DNA of 12,344 nucleotides, taken from CAZZEX01 sp964653285. Its GTDB lineage: Bacteria > Chloroflexota > Anaerolineae > B4-G1. The stretch lies in assembly GCA_964653285.1 (NCBI GenBank), contig CAZZEX010000128.1:1-12344 (forward strand). Direction: 5' to 3'. Both the position numbers and the translations under genes were made by a program. A model generated the notes under the pieces. It had not been told where the DNA came from and searched no databases. It was given only the letters and a program-made list of their open reading frames with translations. Below, piece by piece: positions 1 through 5,626 of this stretch. Position 1 is the stretch's first letter, and each line of letters opens with the position of its first letter.

Positions 1-111
1 AGCTCGAGCGTCTCTACCCGGATATATCAAAATCGGATTGACGAGGTACTAGGGAGCGAGGCGGATAAGCCTTTTTTAGTACTTTTGTACCCTCTTGATT
101 CGCAAGTTTGA
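1..111 (+). CDS. Possible 3' end of an upstream gene (5' truncated)
   Basis: The first frame is open from the window edge to a TGA at 109-111, giving 36 residues that end in KPFLVLLYPLDSQV. The residue mix looks protein-like, while the other two forward frames stop early. An open stretch this short could arise by chance, and no family is recognisable. If real, it is the tail of a gene directly upstream of the mevalonate operon and overlaps the putative promoter region. It is more AT-rich than the following gene. Confidence 0.33.
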   Translation, partial: SSSVSTRIYQNRIDEVLGSEADKPFLVLLYPLDSQV

Positions 112-141
112 TAGTTTTTGATAGGGCCTCGGTGGTATACT
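107..141 (+). promoter_or_regulatory. Putative extended -10 promoter with TTTGATAG repeats, upstream of mvaA
   Basis: TATACT at 136-141 is preceded by TG at 133-134, which gives an extended -10 (TGGTATACT). No -35 sits at ideal spacing: the TTGATA copies at 108-113 and 118-123 are 22 and 12 bp away. Extended -10 promoters tolerate a weak -35. TTTGATAG occurs twice with a 10-bp period (107-114, 117-124), and TATCAAA, its inverted form, lies at 25-31. Transcription would start near 148, giving a leader of about 78 nt to the ATG at 226. The repeats could be regulator sites on one helix face, but this is inference only. Confidence 0.35.
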
Positions 142-225
142 TTGACTACAACCGCCGGGGTTCTTTGCTTGTCCGGCGGCTTAAGTGTGTATTGGGCAGT
201 TACACCTATGCGAGACGAGGAATTG

Positions 226-1518
226 ATGGTCAAATCTTCACGCCTGGCCGGATTCTACGACCAGCCTCTGGAAGAGCGGATTGGACAGGTCGCCCGGTGG
301 GCGGAATTGGCCGAGGATGAGACCGCTGTCCTGGGCGGCGCGATGGGGCTCGACCTGACACGAGCCGACCAGATGATCGAGAACGTCGTCGGCCGGCACA
401 GCCTGCCGCTGGGGATGGCGGTCAACTTCGTCGTCAACGGGCGCGACGTCCTGGTGCCGATGGTCATCGAGGAGCCCTCGGTGGTGGCCGGGGCCTCCTT
501 CGCCGCCAAACTGGCCCGCGCCGGCGGAGGCTTCCGGGCGATCGCAACTGCGCCGGAGATGATCGGCCAGTTGCAGGTGCTGGACGTCGCCGATCCCTGG
601 TCGGCTCGCTTCGACTTGTTGGCCGCGCGCGACGAACTGCTGGCACTGGCCAACGAGGCCGACCCGGTCATCGTCGGCCTGGGCGGCGGGGCGCGAGACC
701 TGGAGGTGCGCGTCTTTGAGCAGACCCCGGCCGGCCCAATGCTGGTGGTACACCTCATCTTCGACTGCCGTGACGCGATGGGGGCCAACACGGTCAACAC
801 CGCCTGTGAATCGTTGGCTCCTCGCATTGAGCGGATCACCGGCGGGCGAGTGGGGCTGCGGATCCTATCCAACCTGGCTGACCGACGTTTGGCGCGGGCG
901 CGCTGCACGGTGCCGGTGGAAGCGCTGTCCTTCGGGGATTTCTCCGGCGAGCAGGTGGCGCAGGGCGTCGTCGAGGCCTGGGCCTTCGCCGCCGCCGACC
1001 CATACCGCGCCACGACTCACAACAAGGGCATTATGAACGGCGTGGACGCGGTCATCATCGCCACCGGAAACGACTGGCGGGCAGTCGAGGCGGGCGCCCA
1101 CGCCTACGCTGCTCGTTTGGGTCGTTACACCAGCCTGAGCACCTGGGCGCGCGATGCTGAGGGCAACCTGGTCGGCACACTAGAGATGCCGCTGGCCGTG
1201 GGCATCGTGGGGGGGGCTACGCGCGTGCACCCCACGGCGCAGGTGGCGCTCAAAATCCTGGGCGTGCAGACCGCCCGTGAATTGGCGGAGATCATCGCGG
1301 CGGTGGGGCTGGCCCAGAACCTGGCGGCGCTGCGAGCGCTGGCGACGGAGGGCATCCAGCGGGGCCACATGCGGCTCCATGCCCGGCAGGTAGCCATTGC
1401 CGCTGGAGCTTGTGGACACGAGATCGAGTTAGTTGTGCAACGGATGACGGCCGAAGGTGTTATCCGACCGGATAGGGCCACAGCCATACTCTCGGAGGTA
1501 CATGGTGTCGCCCCCTAA
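226..1518 (+). CDS. mvaA: Hydroxymethylglutaryl-CoA reductase, class II
   Basis: This enzyme reduces HMG-CoA to mevalonate with two NAD(P)H, or runs the reverse reaction in mevalonate degraders. The 430-residue product matches class II reductases such as Pseudomonas mevalonii (428 aa). The catalytic set is visible: Glu83 in IEEPSVVA, Lys267 in HNKGIMNG, Asp283 in ATGNDWRAVEAG and His381 in QRGHMRLHAR. These numbers equal those I recall for P. mevalonii, which supports the ATG at 226, as does GAGG at 217-220 five bases upstream. In-frame ATGs at 118 and 208 would only add unconserved residues. Asp146 (NEADP) aligns with the residue tied to NADH preference in P. mevalonii. The co-directional HMG-CoA synthase and thiolase argue for mevalonate synthesis rather than catabolism. 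The 3' end overlaps the next gene by 17 nt. Confidence 0.95.
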   Translation: MVKSSRLAGFYDQPLEERIGQVARWAELAEDETAVLGGAMGLDLTRADQMIENVVGRHSLPLGMAVNFVVNGRDVLVPMVIEEPSVVAGASFAAKLARAGGGFRAIATAPEMIGQLQVLDVADPWSARFDLLAARDELLALANEADPVIVGLGGGARDLEVRVFEQTPAGPMLVVHLIFDCRDAMGANTVNTACESLAPRIERITGGRVGLRILSNLADRRLARARCTVPVEALSFGDFSGEQVAQGVVEAWAFAAADPYRATTHNKGIMNGVDAVIIATGNDWRAVEAGAHAYAARLGRYTSLSTWARDAEGNLVGTLEMPLAVGIVGGATRVHPTAQVALKILGVQTARELAEIIAAVGLAQNLAALRALATEGIQRGHMRLHARQVAIAAGACGHEIELVVQRMTAEGVIRPDRATAILSEVHGVAP

Positions 1519-2464
1519 GCGTTGGTGGTTGCGTTGGGTCACATGGGGCCTGGTAGGTTGCGTGGCCGACGCCCTTGCGCTGGGTGTGGGCATGGGCGTA
1601 GCCGTGGGTGTGCCTGCCGTGGGACTAGCGCTGGGACTGTTGGCGGCATGGCTAGCCTGGCGACACTCGGACAGCCGTGAAGAGGTTCTCCCACTGAGTC
1701 TGTGGGGTGGGGCTGTGAGCGGAGGCATAGCGGCTCATTTCGTTTTTGTGAGCGAATTGGGCCTGGTCCTTTTGTTCGGGCCGGAGGAGGCAAGCCGCTC
1801 CATTCTCGACGAGGGCTTGGGATTCCTGCAAGGCGTCATTCCACCAATGTTGGACAGCGTCGGCGCGTTCTGGATCATCCAGACACTGGTGTTCGGATGG
1901 CTGGAGTTGCTGCTTGGGCTGGCGGCTGCCTGGGCTGGTGCGAGGTTGCTGTTGGCCCGGGACGCCAGGCTGGCTCATTGGATCGAGCGCACGTGGGATC
2001 GCCTGCCGAAGGGGCTCGAAGCCGGACTGATCGTGGGAGCCGTGGCCGCTGTGCTAGGCGGGCCAGTGCTCCTTTTGAGCATCGGGCTGCCGCTGGCGCA
2101 TCTGTTGCTGGCGGCACCGTTGGGCGCGTTGGCGGGTTGGTTGACCCGACGTTGGGCAGACGAGCCACAGACAACACGATCCCAACTGACCTTGGCGGGA
2201 CTACTGGTCGGTGTGCTGATCGCTATGAGTGTCGTCGCCGTGCATATCTTCTTCACACTGACAGCACCGGGCAGGCATACCACGCTCAGCACGGCGTACG
2301 CACACCTGGGTGATGTATTGAGGGTCATCCCTCGTTGGATGGATCCACTGTGGGTTGGATTCCCATTGCTATCATTGTTATTTGCACTGTTCATCGCCGT
2401 ACTGGCAGTAGGCGGCTCACGATGGGTAAGTCGTTGGGCCACGCATAGTGCTTTGGAGGATTGA
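1502..2464 (+). CDS. Polytopic membrane protein of unknown function in the mevalonate operon
   Basis: I do not recognise the family. The 320-residue protein is very rich in Leu, Ala, Gly and Val. It has about eight likely membrane segments, near residues 13-32, 34-53, 64-92, 122-150, 174-193, 194-213, 230-252 and 283-304. Short charged loops lie between them (RHSDSREE at 54-61, RDARLAHWIERTWDR about 153-167, RRWADEPQ about 216-223). The N-terminus is basic and Trp-rich (PPKRWWLRWVTW). The ATG at 1502 follows GGAGG (1494-1498) by 3 nt. The adjacent in-frame GTG at 1505 has better spacing and may be the true start. The gene overlaps the reductase by 17 nt and the synthase by 4 nt, so its translation is probably coupled to both. 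A role tied to isoprenoid precursors or their membrane products is only a guess from position. Confidence 0.8.
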   Translation: MVSPPKRWWLRWVTWGLVGCVADALALGVGMGVAVGVPAVGLALGLLAAWLAWRHSDSREEVLPLSLWGGAVSGGIAAHFVFVSELGLVLLFGPEEASRSILDEGLGFLQGVIPPMLDSVGAFWIIQTLVFGWLELLLGLAAAWAGARLLLARDARLAHWIERTWDRLPKGLEAGLIVGAVAAVLGGPVLLLSIGLPLAHLLLAAPLGALAGWLTRRWADEPQTTRSQLTLAGLLVGVLIAMSVVAVHIFFTLTAPGRHTTLSTAYAHLGDVLRVIPRWMDPLWVGFPLLSLLFALFIAVLAVGGSRWVSRWATHSALED

Positions 2465-3537
2465 CGCTGTCCGTTTCTGATGTCGAACTGCTCAAGCCAG
2501 ACCGCGAGGTTGGCATCATCGGCTACGGGGCCTACGTGCCCAGGTACCGCCTGCCAGCCAGCGAAGTGGCCCGCGTGTGGGCGGGTGGGCAGGGCGGTAC
2601 CCCGATCACGGAGAAGTCGGTGCCGGGGCTGGACGAGGATGTGGTGACGATGTCCATTGAGGCGGCCCGCAACGGGTTGGTCCGCGCTGGCGACGTGGAC
2701 CCGGCGCTCATCCGCGCCGTGTGGGTCGGGAGCGAGTCGCATCCCTACGCCGTCAAGCCGACCTCGACCATCGTGGCCGAGGCCATCGGCGCCACGCCCC
2801 ACACGCAGGCCGGCGACTGGGAATTCGCCTGCAAGGCCGGTACCGAGGCGCTCCAGGCAGCCATCGGCTTCGTGGGGTCGGGGATGGCGCGCTATGCGCT
2901 TGTCATCGGGATGGACACGGCCCAGGCCCGGCCCGGCGACGCGCTGGAATACACGGCGGGCGCGGGGGGGGCGGCCTACCTGGTCGGCCCGGCGGCTGAG
3001 GCCCTGGCCGTCCTCGAAGGCTCGTTCTCCTACGTCACCGACACCCCCGATTTCTGGCGGCGGGCCTACCAGCACTATCCCTCTCACGGGGGGAGATTCA
3101 CCGGCCGGCCGGCGTACTTCAAGCACGTCGTCGCCGCCGCGCAGGGGCTGATGGAGGCATTGGTGACGGAGCCAGCCGACTATGCCTACGCCGTCTTCCA
3201 CCAACCCAACGTCAAGTTTCCGCAGACGGTGGCCAAGCGGTTGGGCTTTACACCAGCGCAGATCGAGGATGGGCTCCTGGTCAACGAGATTGGCAATACA
3301 TACGCTGGCTCCTCGCTCATTGGCCTGACGGCGGTCTTGGATGTGGCCGCGCCGGGCGACCGGGTGCTGCTGGTGAGTTATGGCTCTGGAGCGGGGTCGG
3401 ATAGTTTTTCGCTCCGCGTCACCGAGGCCATCCTGGAGCGGCGGCAGCGGGCACCGGCGACCCGTGACTACATCCTCCGGCGTGTTGAGATTGACTACGC
3501 GACCTATGTGCGGTTCACCAGGGCCTTGAGAGAATGA
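2461..3537 (+). CDS. Hydroxymethylglutaryl-CoA synthase, archaeal type
   Basis: The enzyme condenses acetyl-CoA with acetoacetyl-CoA to HMG-CoA. The 358-residue protein has the archaeal-type opening VGIIGYGAYVPRYRL. Its catalytic triad is in family order: Glu92 (VGSESHPYAVKP), Cys124 (WEFACKAGTEA, the acyl-enzyme nucleophile) and His247 (VFHQPNVKFP). The thiolase-fold glycine-rich C-terminal strand (YGSGAGSDSFSLRV) is also present. The start is TTG at 2461, in a TTGA overlap with the preceding stop. GGAGGA ends right against it, so CTG at 2467, seven bases after GGAGG, is an alternative. No in-frame ATG lies nearby. The gene is followed 4 nt later by the thiolase. In archaea these two enzymes work in a complex with a DUF35 protein, which is also encoded here, and channel acetoacetyl-CoA. 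It is the equivalent of bacterial mvaS but a different subfamily. Confidence 0.93.
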   Translation: MTLSVSDVELLKPDREVGIIGYGAYVPRYRLPASEVARVWAGGQGGTPITEKSVPGLDEDVVTMSIEAARNGLVRAGDVDPALIRAVWVGSESHPYAVKPTSTIVAEAIGATPHTQAGDWEFACKAGTEALQAAIGFVGSGMARYALVIGMDTAQARPGDALEYTAGAGGAAYLVGPAAEALAVLEGSFSYVTDTPDFWRRAYQHYPSHGGRFTGRPAYFKHVVAAAQGLMEALVTEPADYAYAVFHQPNVKFPQTVAKRLGFTPAQIEDGLLVNEIGNTYAGSSLIGLTAVLDVAAPGDRVLLVSYGSGAGSDSFSLRVTEAILERRQRAPATRDYILRRVEIDYATYVRFTRALRE

Positions 3538-3541
3538 GGAA

Positions 3542-4702
3542 ATGAGAGACGTTGCCATCATCGGAGTTGGACAGACCAAAGTAGGAGAGCACTGGGATAT
3601 CAGCCTGCGTCACCTGGCGCTGGGACCACTTCAGGCAGCGATGGCTGACGCGGGCGTGGCGCGCGCCGATGCGCTCTACGTGGGCAATATGCTGTCCGGT
3701 GAACTGGCCGGACAGGAGCATCTGGGCGCGTTGGTCGCCGATTTCGCGGGGCTGCGAGGGGTCGAGGCGTTCAAGATCGAGGCGGCCTGCTGCTCTGGGG
3801 CGGCGGCACTGCGGATGGGGTACGTGGCCGTCGCCGGTGGACTGGCGGACATCGTTATCGTGGTTGGGGTGGAGAAGATGACCGACGCGCTCGGCCCCGA
3901 CGCGACCACGGCGCTGGCGATGGCGGCCGATGGCGATTACGAGGCCGCGCAAGGGATCTCCTTCGTCGCCATTAACGCGTTGTTGATGCGGCGCTACATG
4001 CACGAGTATGGCTATAGCCACCAGGACTTTGCCCCCTTCGCCGTCAACGCTCACCGGAATGCGACGAACAACCCGCACGCCATGTTCCGTTTTCCGGTCA
4101 CGGCTGAGCGTTTCGCCAGGGCGAGGATGATCTGCGCCCCCATCAATCTGCTGGATAGTTCTCCCATCTGTGATGGGGCAGCAGCGGTAGTGCTGGCACC
4201 GGCTGACGCGGCGCACGCGCTTTCGGCGGCCCCGATACGCATCGCCGCTTCGGCTGTGGGAACCGATGCCCTGGCCGTGCACGATAGACGCGATCCATTG
4301 GTGCTGGATGGGGCCATACTTTCGACCCGCCGCGCGTATGAGCAGGCAGGAGTCGGGCCAGAGGACATTGACCTGTTCGAGTTGCACGACGCCTTCAGCA
4401 TCATGGCATCGCTCAGCCTGGAGGCGGCTGGGTTTGCGGACAAGGGCCAGGGGCTGCGGCTGGCCCTGGAGGGGGAGATTGGAATCGAGGGCCACGTACC
4501 CGTCACCACGATGGGCGGGCTGAAGGCGCGGGGACACCCCGTGGGGGCCACCGGCGTTTACCAGGTGGTCGAGGTAGTGCAGCAGTTGCGCGGCCTGGCC
4601 GGGGCCAATCAAGTGCCAAACGCGCGGACAGGGATGGCCCAGAACATCGGTGGCAGCGGCGCAACGGTTGTCACGCACATCTTGGAGAGGATGGTAGATT
4701 AG
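3542..4702 (+). CDS. Acetyl-CoA C-acetyltransferase, archaeal/SCP2-type thiolase
   Basis: The enzyme joins two acetyl-CoA into acetoacetyl-CoA, the first mevalonate step. The 386-residue protein opens with the family start RDVAIIGVGQTKVGE. The nucleophilic Cys is Cys83 in EAACCSGAAALR, with His282 in ELHDAFSI and His332 in ARGHPVGATG. The C-terminal segment QNIGGSGATVVTHIL lacks the second catalytic Cys of classical biosynthetic thiolases, as is typical of the archaeal and SCP2-like branch. The ATG at 3542 is 4 nt after the synthase stop, with GAGGA overlapping that stop as a close ribosome site. It lies in the same transcription unit as the synthase and DUF35 gene, which fits the known ternary complex. 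Other SCP2-type thiolases act on longer chains, but the neighbours make acetoacetyl-CoA formation by far the likeliest role. Confidence 0.92.
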   Translation: MRDVAIIGVGQTKVGEHWDISLRHLALGPLQAAMADAGVARADALYVGNMLSGELAGQEHLGALVADFAGLRGVEAFKIEAACCSGAAALRMGYVAVAGGLADIVIVVGVEKMTDALGPDATTALAMAADGDYEAAQGISFVAINALLMRRYMHEYGYSHQDFAPFAVNAHRNATNNPHAMFRFPVTAERFARARMICAPINLLDSSPICDGAAAVVLAPADAAHALSAAPIRIAASAVGTDALAVHDRRDPLVLDGAILSTRRAYEQAGVGPEDIDLFELHDAFSIMASLSLEAAGFADKGQGLRLALEGEIGIEGHVPVTTMGGLKARGHPVGATGVYQVVEVVQQLRGLAGANQVPNARTGMAQNIGGSGATVVTHILERMVD

Positions 4703-4752
4703 CAGTTAGCGGTCAGCAGTTGGCCGATAGCCAGCAGCGAATCGCTCGCTGC
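4701..4752 (+). other. Intercistronic direct repeat and 7-bp hairpin before the DUF35 gene
   Basis: The 74-nt gap between the thiolase stop and the DUF35 start holds AGCAGTT twice (4701-4707 and 4715-4721, 14 nt apart). It also holds a perfect inverted repeat, GCAGCGA (4734-4740) and TCGCTGC (4746-4752), around a 5-nt loop. No T-run follows, so this is not an intrinsic terminator. A role as mRNA processing or stability element, or a remnant of a dispersed repeat, would fit. Confidence 0.45.
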
Positions 4753-4776
4753 CAAATATGACCAGGAGGTTTGTCA

Positions 4777-5181
4777 ATGGGTGTACCGAGGAATTGGAGA
4801 TTACAGCAGCAACGTTACCGGCTGGTGGGAGAGATATGCGAGAAGTGTGGTGCGAGGATCTTCCCGCCCCGGGACGTTTGCCCGGAGTGCGAAGTGCCGG
4901 CCAAGACGCCGCTCGCCTTCAGCGGACGGGGCGAAGTCTACTCCTACAGCACTGTCTACAACCCGCCACGGGGGTTCGAGGAGTTCGCCCCCTACACCGT
5001 GGCGCTGGTGAGACTGGAGGAGGGCCCCATGGTGACCGCGCAACTGACCGATGTGGATGCCGAGCAGGTGCGCATCGGGATGCCGGTGGAGATGGTGACG
5101 CGCAAGGTGCAAGGGGGTGGTGAGGCTGGCGCGATCGTCTATGGCTACAAGTTCCGGCCGGCCATTGGGCCCACGGCCTGA
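4777..5181 (+). CDS. DUF35 zinc-ribbon/OB-fold protein, thiolase-HMG-CoA synthase scaffold
   Basis: The 134-residue protein has an N-terminal helix (PRNWRLQQQRYRLVG) followed by a rubredoxin-like zinc ribbon with Cys21, Cys24, Cys35 and Cys38 (CEKC and CPEC). An OB-fold then runs from about residue 48 (GRGEVYSYSTVYN) to the end. In archaea, DUF35 proteins of this kind bridge acetoacetyl-CoA thiolase and HMG-CoA synthase and hold CoA so that acetoacetyl-CoA passes between active sites. The adjacent partner genes support the same job here. The ATG at 4777 has a perfect AGGAGG (4764-4769) seven bases upstream. An in-frame TTG at 4771 would be too close to that site. The gene is separated from the thiolase by 74 nt. 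Confidence 0.93.
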   Translation: MGVPRNWRLQQQRYRLVGEICEKCGARIFPPRDVCPECEVPAKTPLAFSGRGEVYSYSTVYNPPRGFEEFAPYTVALVRLEEGPMVTAQLTDVDAEQVRIGMPVEMVTRKVQGGGEAGAIVYGYKFRPAIGPTA

Positions 5182-5290
5182 ATTGGGGCCAGGTACGTTC
5201 GGCCCCCAAGACTCAGTAGAACCAATTCTTGAGGGGTGAGGCACGCCTATGTGCCGAACGGAACCGCACCTGGGGGTGCTGGCTCCTCAA
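5180..5290 (+). other. Candidate structured RNA in the 3' region of the mevalonate operon
   Basis: Several complementary arms follow the DUF35 stop. GAATTGG (5180-5186) can pair with CCAATTC (5222-5228). GGGGCC (5185-5190) can pair with GGCCCC (5201-5206), which shares two bases with the first helix. Immediately after, TTGAGGGGT (5229-5237) pairs with 5282-5290 (nine pairs including two G-U) and encloses two hairpins: GGCAC/GTGCC (5240-5244, 5251-5255) and GCACC/GGTGC (5266-5270, 5275-5279). The result is a 62-nt three-way junction. It matches no riboswitch or tRNA that I recognise. It could be a 3'-UTR element or small RNA, or chance pairing in GC-rich DNA. Confidence 0.3.
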
Positions 5291-5378
5291 ATCTGTATTT
5301 ATTGAGATCGTCTACTACGAAAAGCCTGCCACTGACAAGCCGGGTAGCATCCCTGCCTCTGATGCTGCCATCACGCAG

Positions 5379-5417
5379 GCGCATCCCCCATACTTCTGTG
5401 GGAGATGCGCTTTTTTT
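5379..5417 (+). terminator. Strong intrinsic terminator of the mevalonate operon
   Basis: GCGCATCCCCCA (5379-5390) and TGGGAGATGCGC (5399-5410) form a 12-bp stem with one C-A mismatch and an 8-nt loop. Seven T follow directly (5411-5417). This is a textbook rho-independent terminator on the + strand. It lies 198 nt after the DUF35 stop and 56 nt before the next promoter, so it cleanly separates the metabolic operon from the accessory region. The opposite strand lacks a T-run, so it should act in one direction only. Confidence 0.88.
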
Positions 5418-5472
5418 GCCACGAATGTCCCCATTTCTGGAACAGTGAACAGTCACCCCGGGTTGACGGGGA

Positions 5473-5501
5473 TTGACTTTCGCGCAAGATCACACTATAC
5501 T
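5473..5501 (+). promoter_or_regulatory. Near-consensus sigma70-type promoter for the ATPase-PglZ unit
   Basis: TTGACT (5473-5478) and TATACT (5496-5501) are separated by exactly 17 bp. Transcription would start near 5508, giving a leader of about 119 nt. A second TTGAC lies 10 bp upstream (5463-5467). The inverted repeat GTGA-N4-TCAC (5445-5456) sits 16 bp before the -35 and could be an operator. Each hexamer differs from consensus at one base, which suggests a high basal level unless the unit is repressed. Confidence 0.75.
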
Positions 5502-5626
5502 GTTGTGCGGATGCTGAACTGCGGGTGCTATGTCTGGTCATCATTCCGAGCGAGACTGGCAAGAGAACGCAGCTAATAGTCCGACTTGTCAGGTCAAGAA
5601 GCGGTAGAGGAAGGAAGAGTACAGCA

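Noticed and set aside
59..77. AGGC-N6-GCCT hairpin followed by a T-run, as a terminator of an upstream gene
   Set aside because: The stem is only 4 bp and lies inside the frame open to 111. It is too weak to call.
118..225. N-terminal extension of the reductase from ATG 118 with a hydrophobic stretch that might be read as a signal or anchor
   Set aside because: The family N-terminus starts at 226, which has a ribosome site, and catalytic numbering matches from there. The putative promoter also falls inside the extension.
1975..3579. 534-codon open frame on the - strand opposite the membrane-protein and synthase genes
   Set aside because: It is the antisense shadow of GC-rich codons. The + strand carries an intact HMG-CoA synthase with its catalytic triad, and the reverse product shows no domain.
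3515..4678. 387-codon open frame on the - strand opposite the thiolase
   Set aside because: It mirrors the thiolase almost end to end, has no recognisable motif, and the + strand thiolase has all active-site motifs.
4758..5123. 121-codon + strand frame overlapping the DUF35 gene in another frame
   Set aside because: The DUF35 frame has AGGAGG, the four zinc cysteines and family length. The alternative has none of these.
5183..5209. TTGGGGCC/GGCCCCCAA hairpin as the operon terminator
   Set aside because: It has a bulge and no T-run, and a far stronger terminator lies at 5379-5417.
5229..5290. tRNA-like cloverleaf
   Set aside because: No anticodon arm, no 7-nt T loop and no 7-bp acceptor pattern. 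Only a three-way junction can be drawn.
5229..5576. 115-codon frame across the intergenic region between the two operons
   Set aside because: It runs through the terminator hairpin and promoter, has no family features and lacks a plausible start.
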